Shown here: one piece after another, positions 42,468-51,258 of the stretch | Numbering within the stretch: position 1 is the first letter of the stretch | How the letters are laid out: each line of letters starts with the position of its first letter | Source: a bacterium 1xD42-87 | Lineage (GTDB): Bacteria; Bacillota; Clostridia; Lachnospirales; Lachnospiraceae | DNA length: 64,000 bases | Direction of reading: 5' to 3' | Assembly: GCA_003611805.1 (NCBI GenBank) | Contig: RAYM01000016.1 | Location: forward strand, 62,001 to 126,000 | Position numbers and translations under genes: made by a program | The notes under the pieces: model-generated | The model's database searches: none | What the model saw: only the letters and a program-made list of their open reading frames with translations | What the model was told of the DNA's origin: nothing

Positions 42468-44204
42468 TTATTCGTCAAAATCCCCGCCACCGTTTGTCTG
42501 CGACTCGTAAACTTCCCTGTAAATCTCGTTGTCACGCAGCAGTTCCTCGTGCGTGCCGAAGCCGTGCACCCTCCCGTCGTCCATCACGATAATGCGGTCC
42601 GCGTTCATCACACTCGCCACGCGCTGGGCAATAATCAGCTTCGTCGTACCGGGAATCTCCTCCGCAAAGGCTTTCCGTATCTTCGCGTCCGTCGCCGTGT
42701 CCACCGCGCTGGTGGAATCGTCCAGAATCAATACCTTCGGCTTCTTTAAAAGCGCCCTCGCGATAGTGAGGCGCTGTCTCTGCCCGCCGGAAACATTTGT
42801 GCCGCCCTGTTCTATATACGTGTGATACCCCTCCGGCATCTTCTCGATAAATTCATCCGCACAGGCGAGCCTGCATACCCTCCTGCACTCCTCCTCCGTG
42901 GCATCCGCATCACCCCAGCGCAGGTTATCCAGAATCGTGCCTGAGAAAAGTACATTCTTCTGTAAAACCACTGCCACCTCGTTTCTCAATGTCTCAATGT
43001 CATACTCCCTGACATCCCTGTCACCTACCAGTACCGAACCGTCAGTCACGTCATAAAGGCGGCTGATCAGATTGACCAAGCTGGTCTTGGCACTGCCGGT
43101 GCCGCCGATGATGCCGACCGTCTCCCCGGCATGTATCTTCAAATTGATATCATGCAGCACTGCCTCGCTGCTCTCTTTATTGTATGCGAACCGCACATGA
43201 CGAAATTCGATATCACCGCTTGGCACTTCATATACAGGATCGACCGGATTAGTCAGATCACTCTTTTCGTTAAGCACCTCGCAGATACGCTCCGCGCTGG
43301 CAATACTCATACTCATCATAACAAAGATCATTGCCATCATCATCAGACTCATCAAAATATTCATGCAGTATGTAAGCAGACTCATCAGCTCGCCCGTGGT
43401 CAGCGTGTCCTGCACGATCTGTTTCGCGCCCAGCCAGCTGATCAGCAGAATACAGCCGTAGACGGTAAACATCATAACCGGCATGTTCAGCACCACATGC
43501 TTCTCCGCCTTGCTGAAAATATCGTAGATACCCTGGCTTGCCTTCTTAAACTTCTTCGTCTCGTGATCTTCCCTGACATAAGCCTTCACCACGCGGATCG
43601 CGCTCACGTTCTCCTGCACGGAGGCGTTCAGCTCGTCGTATTTCGGAAAAGCCTGCTTGAAATATTTCATGGCGCCCCTGATAATGAAGAACAGCACCGC
43701 GGCAAGCAGAATCACCGCCACCAGATAAATCCCCGCCAACTGCGCATTGATCAGAAAAGCCATCGCCATGGCGCAGATCATGCTGACAGGCGCGCGGAAG
43801 CAGATCCGCAGAATCATCTGGTACGCCATCTGCATATTTGTCACATCCGTGGTAAGCCTCGTCACCAGCCCCGCCGTGCTGAATTTGTCAAGGCTGGCAA
43901 AGGAAAAAGTCTGAATATTCTCAAACATCGCCTGCCTTAAATTTTTCGCAAAGCCCGTGGACGCCCTGGCGCCGTACTTACCGCCCATAACGCCGCAGAA
44001 AAGCCCGCAGAGCGCCGCCGCCACCATCACCGCGCCCACCGCGTAAATGTGCTGCATGTTCCCTGCCTCCACGCCATCGTCTATGATGGACGCCATCAGA
44101 AACGGGATCAGCATCTCAAAAACGACCTCCAGAATCATAAAAATGGGGGTTATGATGGAAACCGTCCTGTACTCCTTGATTTGTGCCGCAAGGGTTTTAA
44201 TCAT
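42468..44204 (-). CDS. ABC exporter, fused permease-ATPase (degenerate half)
   Basis: A 578-residue partner of the next gene. Six membrane helices (~15-300) precede the ATPase: Walker A GGTGSAKTSL, signature VSGGQRQRLT and Walker B VLILDDSTSAVD. The residue after Walker B is Asp instead of the catalytic Glu, and the H-loop region reads IIAQRVAS with Gln in place of His. These changes mark the non-canonical site of heterodimeric exporters. The start at 44204 (MIKTLA) follows GGAGG by seven bases. Confidence 0.93.
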   Translation of the reverse strand: MIKTLAAQIKEYRTVSIITPIFMILEVVFEMLIPFLMASIIDDGVEAGNMQHIYAVGAVMVAAALCGLFCGVMGGKYGARASTGFAKNLRQAMFENIQTFSFASLDKFSTAGLVTRLTTDVTNMQMAYQMILRICFRAPVSMICAMAMAFLINAQLAGIYLVAVILLAAVLFFIIRGAMKYFKQAFPKYDELNASVQENVSAIRVVKAYVREDHETKKFKKASQGIYDIFSKAEKHVVLNMPVMMFTVYGCILLISWLGAKQIVQDTLTTGELMSLLTYCMNILMSLMMMAMIFVMMSMSIASAERICEVLNEKSDLTNPVDPVYEVPSGDIEFRHVRFAYNKESSEAVLHDINLKIHAGETVGIIGGTGSAKTSLVNLISRLYDVTDGSVLVGDRDVREYDIETLRNEVAVVLQKNVLFSGTILDNLRWGDADATEEECRRVCRLACADEFIEKMPEGYHTYIEQGGTNVSGGQRQRLTIARALLKKPKVLILDDSTSAVDTATDAKIRKAFAEEIPGTTKLIIAQRVASVMNADRIIVMDDGRVHGFGTHEELLRDNEIYREVYESQTNGGGDFDE

Positions 44205-44312
44205 TGTCATTCCTCCCTTATTGTTGTCTTTTTCTATTTTTCTACATTAAAAAATTAATGTCAACGGCTTTCCGAACTTTTCATAATTTTTCACAAAATG
44301 TTCACAGACAAG

Positions 44313-44342
44313 CAAAAGAGGGCTGCCTCCCGGGCAGCCCTC
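44313..44342 (-). terminator. Intrinsic terminator of the sugar transport operon
   Basis: GAGGGCTGCC/GGCAGCCCTC (10 bp) with a five-base loop; on the minus strand it is followed by TTTTGCTTG. It lies 26 bases after the last permease stop codon. Confidence 0.88.
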
Positions 44343-44368
44343 CCTCTCATTACTGTTTTAACATTCTG

Positions 44369-45529
44369 TCAGTCTTTCGTCTTCTCTTTATTGTTCATAA
44401 TCTCGAACACAACCGCCGCCAGAAGCACAACGCCCTTAACCACCTTCTGCCAGTTCGCATCGATACCCATAAGGCTCATGCCAAGGTTGATAACGCCGAT
44501 CAGCGTCGCGCCGATTACCATACCGAACACGGTACCGGAACCGCCGTATGCGGACACGCCGCCCACCACACAGGCGGAGATTGCATCCATCTCGTAGTTG
44601 GTTCCGGCTGTGGGAGTCGCCGCAGACAGTCTCGCCATCGTCATCCACCCACTGATCACGGTGAGCACCGCCATATTCAGATACGCCAGGAAGAAAATCC
44701 TCTTTGTGTCAATGCCGGAAAGTCTGGTCGCTTCCACGTTGCCGCCGATGGTGTAGAAATAACGGCCGATGGTCGTCTTGGAGGTGATGAAATTATAAAT
44801 CAGAACGATCACTGCCACCCAGACCAGATTATTCGGGATACCGCCCGCCTGTGCCAGCTTCCACGCAAACAGCAGGATCACCACGCTGACAAGCACGCAG
44901 CGTACGATCACACTGGTCATGGTCTCCGCCTCATAACCCTTTTTCACCTTGTCATTTCTGCCTTTTAACTGTAAAACCACGAACAGCACGCACGCGATCA
45001 CGCCGACAACCAGACATGTAATATTCAGCGCCGCGCCGCCAAAAACATCGGGTATGCTGCCGTTAAACATCTTGATAAAGCCTTCCGGCATGGGCGCGAT
45101 CGTCGCTCCGTTTAAGAGCGCCGTACCCCAGCCTCTGAAAGCAAGGTAGCCTGCCAGCGTTGCAATCCAGGGCGGAATGTTGATATAAGCGATGAGAAAA
45201 CCTTCCACAACGCCGTAGATCACGCCTGCACCTACCATGAGAAGCATTGCCACCGGCACCGACATGCCGCCGCGCACCATCATATGTCCGCCGATTGCGC
45301 CGACAAAGCAGACAAAGGAACCAACGGAAAGGTCGATGTTACCGCCTGTCAGCATACACATTAACATACCTGTCGCCAGCACGAACACATAAGCGTTCTG
45401 CGCGATCAGCGCCTGAAAACTGGATGCCGCAAACATCTGTCCCTCTGTCATCACCGAGAAGAATATCACGATCAGGACAAGGACTATTTTCATGGTATGT
45501 TTTCTAAATATTTCCATTGCTTTATTCAT
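44369..45529 (-). CDS. mmsB: Monosaccharide ABC transporter permease (second copy)
   Basis: A 386-residue membrane permease of the ribose/xylose/galactose (BPD_transp_2) family, closest in pattern to GguB/MmsB. About ten hydrophobic segments are present, with the family stretch LTGGNIDLSVGSFVCFVGAI and the conserved MTMARLSAATPTAGTNYEMD region near the coupling helix. It is about half identical by eye to the preceding permease gene, nine bases upstream, so the pair arose by tandem duplication. The start at 45529 (MNKAME) follows GGGGGAGG. It may form a heteromeric channel with its paralogue or serve another sugar. Confidence 0.9.
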   Translation of the reverse strand: MNKAMEIFRKHTMKIVLVLIVIFFSVMTEGQMFAASSFQALIAQNAYVFVLATGMLMCMLTGGNIDLSVGSFVCFVGAIGGHMMVRGGMSVPVAMLLMVGAGVIYGVVEGFLIAYINIPPWIATLAGYLAFRGWGTALLNGATIAPMPEGFIKMFNGSIPDVFGGAALNITCLVVGVIACVLFVVLQLKGRNDKVKKGYEAETMTSVIVRCVLVSVVILLFAWKLAQAGGIPNNLVWVAVIVLIYNFITSKTTIGRYFYTIGGNVEATRLSGIDTKRIFFLAYLNMAVLTVISGWMTMARLSAATPTAGTNYEMDAISACVVGGVSAYGGSGTVFGMVIGATLIGVINLGMSLMGIDANWQKVVKGVVLLAAVVFEIMNNKEKTKD

Positions 45530-45544
45530 TTTCATCCTCCCCCT

Positions 45545-46714
45545 TTATTTCTTCTCTCTCTTGGACAGTACGTCAAAGGCAACCGCTATTAAGAGCACAA
45601 GACCCTTAACCACCTTCTGGTAGTTTGCGTCCATACCCATGATACTCATACCCTGGTTGATGACACCCATCAGAGTTGCGCCGACCACCACGCCAGCCAC
45701 GGAGCCGACGCCGCCATATGCGGATGCGCCGCCGATAAAGCATGCGCCGATGGCGTCCATCTCATACCCCTGCCCGTAAGTGGGCTGTGAGGAAGTAAGT
45801 CTCGCAATCGTGAGGATACCTGCCAGAGCAGCGAGGAATCCCATATTCACATAAGCGATAAAGTACACTTTTTTCGTATTGATACCGGAAAGTCTGGTCG
45901 CCTTCTCATTGCCGCCCACCGCGTACAGATAACGGCCGATTCTGGTCTTCGTGGTCAGGTAACCGTAAACAAGCAGTACCAGAAGAATCCAGATGAGCGC
46001 TGTGGGGATTCCCTTGTGGGATGACAGCTTATAGCTGATCCATAAAATAACGGCACTGATTACAGCCAGCTTTGCTATGGTACTGCCGAGAGGCGCTGTC
46101 TCATAACCTCTGCTCTTATTGTTGATGCGGTTCTTTAACTGCACCGCGATCAGAGCAGCTACCGCAATACAGCCGGCGATCATACAGGTCATATTGAAAC
46201 CTTCGCCACCGAAAAGATCAGGCACATAGCAGTCCGCGCCGCCGCCGAATACCTTGATGAAAGCCTCGCTCTTGATGGAAACCGTCATACCCTGCAGCAC
46301 CGCATTGGAAAGTCCGCGGAATGCGTACATACCAGCCAGCGTTGCAATAAAGGGCGGCACCTTCACATAAGCGATCCAGAATCCCTGCCACATACCGATC
46401 AGAATACCAATTACCAGCATGGCAAGAACCGCCGCCACAACATTCACCTTTTTATCCATCATCATCGCGCCCACCGCGCCCGCAAAGCAGACCACGGAAC
46501 CCACGGAAAGGTCGATGTTGCCGCCTGTCAGAATACAGAGCAGCATACCTGTCGCCAGCACGAACACATACGCGTTCTGGGAGATCAGGTTATTGATATT
46601 CTGCGGGAAAAGGATTTTTCCCTCTGTCGTAATGCTGAAGAAAATCACCACCAGAACAAGGGCGATAATCATGGTATATTTTCTTAAGAATGTAGAAGCA
46701 TTCGTCTTTTCCAT
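45545..46714 (-). CDS. mmsB: Monosaccharide ABC transporter permease (first copy)
   Basis: A 389-residue permease, paralogue of the next gene. Signature stretches LTGGNIDLSVGSVVCFAGAV and TIARLTSSQPTYGQGYEMDA are shared, and about ten membrane segments are present. It starts only four bases after the stop of the ATPase gene, so the genes are tightly coupled. In standard MmsAB/GguAB loci one permease serves as a homodimer. Having two distinct ones with a single ATPase is unusual. Confidence 0.92.
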   Translation of the reverse strand: MEKTNASTFLRKYTMIIALVLVVIFFSITTEGKILFPQNINNLISQNAYVFVLATGMLLCILTGGNIDLSVGSVVCFAGAVGAMMMDKKVNVVAAVLAMLVIGILIGMWQGFWIAYVKVPPFIATLAGMYAFRGLSNAVLQGMTVSIKSEAFIKVFGGGADCYVPDLFGGEGFNMTCMIAGCIAVAALIAVQLKNRINNKSRGYETAPLGSTIAKLAVISAVILWISYKLSSHKGIPTALIWILLVLLVYGYLTTKTRIGRYLYAVGGNEKATRLSGINTKKVYFIAYVNMGFLAALAGILTIARLTSSQPTYGQGYEMDAIGACFIGGASAYGGVGSVAGVVVGATLMGVINQGMSIMGMDANYQKVVKGLVLLIAVAFDVLSKREKK

Positions 46715-46718
46715 CCCC

Positions 46719-48257
46719 TTACGCCCCCTTTCCGGATGTTACAATGATGGACATGATCTTCTCCTGGGATGCCTCCTCAGCGGAGAGTTCCCCGGCAATC
46801 TTACCCTCGTTCATCACATAAATCCTGTCGCTCATGCCAAGCACCTCAGGCAGCTCCGAAGAGATCATCACCACGGACTTGCCCGCCGCCACCAGATCGT
46901 TGATGATACAGTAAATCTCGTACTTTGCGCCCACATCGATACCTCTGGTAGGCTCATCCAGAATCAATACATCGGGATCCGTAAACATCCACTTAGCCAG
47001 AAGAACCTTCTGCTGGTTTCCGCCGGAAAGATTGCCCACATTCTGCTCCACGGTAGGACACTTGGTCTTAAGTTTCCCCCGGTATTCTTCCGCAACCTGG
47101 TACTCCTTATCCTTGTCAATGATCATCCGAGGACTGATGCTGTCCAGATTTGCCAGAGTGGTGTTGATCTTAATCGGGTTGGTAAGGACAAGCCCGTTGC
47201 CCTTCCGATCCTCCGTCACATAGGCGAGCTTATTCTTGATGGCCTGTTTGATGGTCTTTAAGTGCACTTCTTTTCCGTCCAGATAGAGCTGTCCGCTGAT
47301 ATTGGTGCCGTAGGACTGCCCGAAAATACTCATGGCAAGCTCGGTACGCCCCGCGCCCATCAGGCCGGAGATACCTACCACCTCACCCTTTCTCACCTTG
47401 ATGGACACGTTGTCGCACACCTTCCTCTCCGGGTAGAGCGGATGATGCACCGTCCAGTTCTTCACTTCCATATTCACGTCACCGATCTTTACATTGTGAC
47501 GTTTCGGGAAACGGTCAGTCAGCTCACGGCCAACCATCCCCTGAATAATTCTATCCTCTGAAATCTCCGTGGTATGCTTATCCATCGTCTCGATGGTGGA
47601 ACCGTCACGGATAACCGTAATCTTATCCGCCACATAAGCAACCTCGTTTAACTTATGAGATATAATAATCGAAGTCATGCCCTCTTTCTTAAACTTTAAC
47701 ATAAGATCGAGCAGCGCCTGGGAATCCTTCTCGTTCAGTGAGGATGTCGGCTCATCCAGAATCAAAAGCTTCGCATGTTTGGCCATCGCCTTGGCGATCT
47801 CCACAAGCTGCTGTTTTCCGGTACCGATATCTTTGACCAGCACCTTGGACGATTCCGAAAGACCTACCATCTTCAGATATTTGTCAGCTTCCCCATAAGT
47901 TTCGTTCCAGTCGATCGCCGCGCTTTTTCCCCGCTCGTTCCCAAGGAACATATTCTCTCCGATGGTCATGTAAGGGATCAGCGCCAGCTCCTGATGGATG
48001 ATGACGATTCCCTTCTCCTCGGAGTCCTTGATCTTACCAAACTTACACACTTCACCGTTGTAGACGATGTCGCCCTCATATGTACCATAGGGATAAATGC
48101 CGCTCAGGACATTCATCAGCGTGGATTTTCCCGCGCCGTTCTCACCGACCAGCGCGTGGATCTCCCCTTCCTCCACCTTCAGGTTTACATTGTCGAGCGC
48201 CTTGACACCGGGGAACGTTTTGGTAATATTTTTCATTTCCAGTAAAACTTTAGCCAA
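46719..48257 (-). CDS. mmsA: Monosaccharide ABC transporter ATPase, double ABC domain
   Basis: A cytosolic subunit with two fused ATPase domains, the MglA/XylG/GguA type. Domain 1 has Walker [12 protein letters not shown] and Walker [12 protein letters not shown]. Domain 2 has [15 protein letters not shown] at the degenerate Walker A position, signature LSGGNQQKV and [20 protein letters not shown] start at 48257, eight bases after GGAGG, gives 512 aa; an in-frame ATG at 48344 adds a low-quality leader. It lies downstream of the binding-protein gene across a gap filled by hairpins. Confidence 0.94.
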   Translation of the reverse strand: MAKVLLEMKNITKTFPGVKALDNVNLKVEEGEIHALVGENGAGKSTLMNVLSGIYPYGTYEGDIVYNGEVCKFGKIKDSEEKGIVIIHQELALIPYMTIGENMFLGNERGKSAAIDWNETYGEADKYLKMVGLSESSKVLVKDIGTGKQQLVEIAKAMAKHAKLLILDEPTSSLNEKDSQALLDLMLKFKKEGMTSIIISHKLNEVAYVADKITVIRDGSTIETMDKHTTEISEDRIIQGMVGRELTDRFPKRHNVKIGDVNMEVKNWTVHHPLYPERKVCDNVSIKVRKGEVVGISGLMGAGRTELAMSIFGQSYGTNISGQLYLDGKEVHLKTIKQAIKNKLAYVTEDRKGNGLVLTNPIKINTTLANLDSISPRMIIDKDKEYQVAEEYRGKLKTKCPTVEQNVGNLSGGNQQKVLLAKWMFTDPDVLILDEPTRGIDVGAKYEIYCIINDLVAAGKSVVMISSELPEVLGMSDRIYVMNEGKIAGELSAEEASQEKIMSIIVTSGKGA

Positions 48258-48375
48258 AGTGTATTCCTCCCAACATTTTTTGTATCTGCTACCCACTTCT
48301 CTCTCTAAAATCAGCAGGCGGGAAAACCCGCCTGCCGGTTTCACTTACTACTATTCTATCATATTTCTGATATGC

Positions 48376-48529
48376 GGAGAATGCGTTCTTTGCATTCTCT
48401 TGTCTGAGACTTAGAATTTCTTGACGAAACTCTTTCTCAACCCACAGAGAACGCGCTTTCTGCGTTCTCTCATGTGAAGCTTGAAATCACTTAGTGAGGT
48501 TCTTCCGAACTTAGTGATTTCCTTCACAT
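48376..48529. repeat. Cluster of three to four hairpins between chvE and mmsA
   Basis: The hairpins are GAGAATGC/GCATTCTC (48377-48399), a weak TGAGA/TCTCA hairpin (48404-48439), AGAGAACGC/GCGTTCTCT (48446-48470), and a long stem-loop ATGTGAA/TTCACAT enclosing GAAATCACT/AGTGATTTC (48472-48529). The first repeats hairpin A of the module at 15927. The last has the same bulged plan as its hairpin B. It begins two bases after the binding-protein stop codon. Confidence 0.85.
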
Positions 48530-48531
48530 TG

Positions 48532-49722
48532 TTACTGGAGATCCGCCTCTGTATAGTAACCGGAATCGATCAGCAGCTCTTTGTAGTTGTTCGCATCTGC
48601 GAATACAGGCTCACAGAGGTAAGAAGGAATCACGCCTGTGCCGTTGTCATATGTCTCGGTATCATTTACTTCTACAGTCTCACCCTTCAGGATCTGGCCA
48701 ACCATCTTAACTACCTGAGATGCCAGAGTACGGGTATCCTTGAATACGGACATGGACTGCTTGCCGTCGATCATGTTCTTTACGTTTGCGATATCACAGT
48801 CCTGACCTGTAACAACAGGGTAATCGCCTGTGTAGTTTGCTGCCAGAGCGTTCTCAACACCGAGAGCGGTGGAGTCGTTGGAGCAGAGTGCAATGTGAAG
48901 AGTCGTACCGTCAGAGTAGTTGGAAGAAAGGATGTTCTCCATTCTTGCCTGTGCAGTCTCGGTAGCCCATGCAGGCGTACCAACGGTTGCGAAATCGATC
49001 TGTCCGGAGGGAACAACGATCTTTCCGGCGTCCATGTAAGGCTTTAACACGTCAATTGCGCCGTTGTAGAAGAATGTTGCGTTGTTGTCATCCGGGGAAC
49101 CGCCGGTGATCTCCATGTTGAAGGGACCTTCCGCGTTGTCCAGATCCAGTGCGTCTACAATGTACTGACCCTGTGTCTGTCCTACTTTGTAGTTGTCGAA
49201 AGTAGCGTAGTAGGAAATCGCATCGGTGTTCTTGATCAGACGGTCATATGCGATAACCGGAATGTTTTTGCTCTTTGCGCCTTCCAGAACGGTGGTCAGG
49301 GACTCGCCGTCGATAGAAGCGATAACCAGTACGGAGCAGCCGCCGTTGATCATGTTCTCGATCTGGGAAACCTGAGTAGCTACGTCGTTGGAAGCGTACT
49401 GAAGGTCTACCTCATAACCTGCTGCCTCAAGCTCTGCCTGCATGTTGGAACCGTCCTGATTCCATCTCTGCAGATCCTTTGTGGGCATTGCCACACCAAC
49501 CTTATTGCCGCTGGGCGCTGCTGCGTCCGCTGCGGGAGCCTCTGCCTCTGCGTCCGCTGCCGGAGCCTCTGCCTCAGCCTCAGCCTCAGCCTCTGCTGCA
49601 GGAGCCTCCGTCTCTGCTGCGGGCTCTGTAGCTGCCGGAGCTGCGTCGCCTCCGCCACAGCCAACCAGTGTAGCTGCAACCATTGAAGTCGCAAGTACCA
49701 TGCCTAATACTTTTCTTTTCAT
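48532..49722 (-). CDS. chvE: Sugar-binding lipoprotein, ChvE type
   Basis: The extracellular receptor of the transporter. A lipoprotein signal with lipobox LVGC (Cys at ~22) is followed by a ~50-residue linker made almost only of Ala, Glu and Pro (repeats of AEAEAEAP) that tethers the domain through the cell wall. The ligand domain is a class I periplasmic fold: KVGVAMPTKDLQRWNQDG, VIAYDRLIKNTDAISYY and TGQDCDIANVKNMIDGKQ. These match multiple-monosaccharide binding proteins (ChvE-like). A good AGGGAGG site precedes the ATG. High expression relative to the membrane parts is suggested by the downstream hairpins. Confidence 0.92.
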   Translation of the reverse strand: MKRKVLGMVLATSMVAATLVGCGGGDAAPAATEPAAETEAPAAEAEAEAEAEAPAADAEAEAPAADAAAPSGNKVGVAMPTKDLQRWNQDGSNMQAELEAAGYEVDLQYASNDVATQVSQIENMINGGCSVLVIASIDGESLTTVLEGAKSKNIPVIAYDRLIKNTDAISYYATFDNYKVGQTQGQYIVDALDLDNAEGPFNMEITGGSPDDNNATFFYNGAIDVLKPYMDAGKIVVPSGQIDFATVGTPAWATETAQARMENILSSNYSDGTTLHIALCSNDSTALGVENALAANYTGDYPVVTGQDCDIANVKNMIDGKQSMSVFKDTRTLASQVVKMVGQILKGETVEVNDTETYDNGTGVIPSYLCEPVFADANNYKELLIDSGYYTEADLQ

Positions 49723-49759
49723 GTCTTAGTTTTCCTCCCTTTTTAAATGATAAATATTT

Positions 49760-49787
49760 TGCGAATTTCTTTCGCACTTCCAATATA
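49760..49787 (-). promoter_or_regulatory. Promoter and dyad upstream of chvE
   Basis: On the minus strand TATATT (49782-49787) serves as -10, with no good -35 at 16-18 bases, which suggests activator dependence. Just downstream is the dyad TGCGAA-AGAAA-TTCGCA (49760-49776), a candidate operator. The AraC-type regulator of this locus is the obvious candidate activator. Confidence 0.45.
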
Positions 49788-49955
49788 CCACAAAGAAAAT
49801 AGGAATAATTTATGACATTCTGTACATTTTCACCATATCGGAATTTTATGTGCAAATTGTACTAGCATTTTTTTGCCCCTCCCAATCTTTTTCGCAAAAA
49901 AATGCTATTTCTTTGTCCCATCCAGTCAACAACATGGACTGTACAGGCGCACACG

Positions 49956-51011
49956 CTACTCCGGCATCTGCCCCGGCACATTCAGATACACATCCTCTTT
50001 CAGGTGGAAGCCGCTGCCTATAATGACTTCATCGATATTGTCCCTGTTCACACTGATCGGCTCCAGCCCGATATAGGGCACTCTGTACGAACCGCTGTCA
50101 ATCAGCGTCACATCGTCCCCCGCAATCTCTTCACCTTTCGCGAGCGCTACCGCTTCCTCCGCCGCCCGGGTGGCGAGGCGCTCCACCGGCTTGTAGACCG
50201 TCATAACCTGCGTGCCCTCAACAATCCGCTGACATGCCGCCAGGTCCGCGTCCTGTCCCACCACCAGCATATTCCCAGCCTGTCTGGTCTCCGCAAGCGC
50301 GCGTACGGCCTGAGTTGCCAGATCGTCATTGCCGCACATGATGGCGTCCGCCTGGGCAACCTTTAACGGATTGGCATAGATATAGGCTGCTGCCTCCTCC
50401 GCCCGCCAGTTATCCGCATGGATGGAATCCAGAATGCCCACATGATGCTTGTTCATCACCCGCCTGAACGCCCCCTCCACAAGCGGCACGTTATTGTCCG
50501 TGGGAGAGCCGCCGATCATAATCACATTGCCCTCGTCAAGCCCCTCCGCCAGAAGCGCCCTCGCCATCATCTCCCCCACCATCTCATTGTCGAAGGAAAT
50601 ATACAGGTCCACATCTGCGTCGTCGATCAGCCTGTCGTAGGAAACCACCCTGATTCCCGCCTCCTTCGCCTTCCTCACCGATTCCCGCAGGGATGCCGGA
50701 TCAATTGCAATAATGACGATCACATCCATTCCCTTCTGAATAAAGTAGTCAATCTGTTTTTTCTGCTCCTCCACCACGCCGTTGGCGTTCTGCACATTGA
50801 CCTCCGCCCCCATCTCTTTTGCCACCGAGACAAAGATGTCCCGGTCCCGCTGCCATCTCTCTATGACAAAAGAGTCGAAGCTCATGCCGATCTGGATTTT
50901 TTCTTCCTCCCCGGCGTCGTCCTCCCTGCTGCTTTCCGCCTTCCCGCAGCCGCAAAGCGTAAGAACCACAATAAGTGCCGCGGCAAAACATACAAATTGT
51001 TTTTTCTCCAT
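49956..51011 (-). CDS. Second sugar-binding lipoprotein
   Basis: A 351-residue class I binding protein with a lipobox (LCGC, Cys ~21) and short acidic linker. The ligand domain shows QIGMSFDSFVIERWQRDRDI, VVSYDRLIDDADVDLYISFD, GGSPTDNNVPLVEGAF and VVGQDADLAACQRIVEG, as in xylose-type binding proteins. It is clearly related to chvE downstream but lacks the long Ala/Glu linker. It starts three bases after the stop of a tiny gene, so translation is coupled. It may widen the range of sugars or act as a sensor partner. Confidence 0.9.
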   Translation of the reverse strand: MEKKQFVCFAAALIVVLTLCGCGKAESSREDDAGEEEKIQIGMSFDSFVIERWQRDRDIFVSVAKEMGAEVNVQNANGVVEEQKKQIDYFIQKGMDVIVIIAIDPASLRESVRKAKEAGIRVVSYDRLIDDADVDLYISFDNEMVGEMMARALLAEGLDEGNVIMIGGSPTDNNVPLVEGAFRRVMNKHHVGILDSIHADNWRAEEAAAYIYANPLKVAQADAIMCGNDDLATQAVRALAETRQAGNMLVVGQDADLAACQRIVEGTQVMTVYKPVERLATRAAEEAVALAKGEEIAGDDVTLIDSGSYRVPYIGLEPISVNRDNIDEVIIGSGFHLKEDVYLNVPGQMPE

Positions 51012-51014
51012 ATG

Positions 51015-51170
51015 TTAATCTTCCAATGTCTTTTGCAGATTCTCCGCAATTTTTGTCAGTTTTTCATCCTTCTTTTCGCTTTCCTTCTCCTCTATTGCAT
51101 CTTTCAGCGCATCCAGCAAAAGTCTTACAAAACCATTAAACTGTTTGTCTGTCATTCCCATATCCACCAT
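51015..51170 (-). CDS. Tiny protein of the MGMTDxQ type, 51 aa
   Basis: The protein reads MVDMGMTDKQFNGFVRLLLD and then becomes Lys/Glu-rich helix (EKESEKKDEKLTKIAENL). AAAGGAG lies five bases before the ATG, and the stop is three bases from the start of the binding-protein gene. A paralogue with the same MGMTDxQ start lies at 56629-56784. The function is unknown. Its place between the YesN regulator gene and the binding protein gene suggests it belongs to the sugar operon. Confidence 0.7.
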   Translation of the reverse strand: MVDMGMTDKQFNGFVRLLLDALKDAIEEKESEKKDEKLTKIAENLQKTLED

Positions 51171-51258
51171 TCATTCTCCTTTCCGATTGTTTTCTAAATG
51201 AAACCTTGTCATCCTCTATTATATAATATATCGCTAAATGAATCCACCCCGACCATGA

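Noticed and set aside
48408-48531. A CRISPR-like array
   Set aside because: The repeated units are inverted hairpins of different sequence, not evenly spaced direct repeats with spacers.
49407-49729. Alternative frames rich in Gln/Arg/Leu or Ala/Ser over the chvE linker
   Set aside because: They arise from the low-complexity Ala/Glu codons of the real gene and have no independent support.
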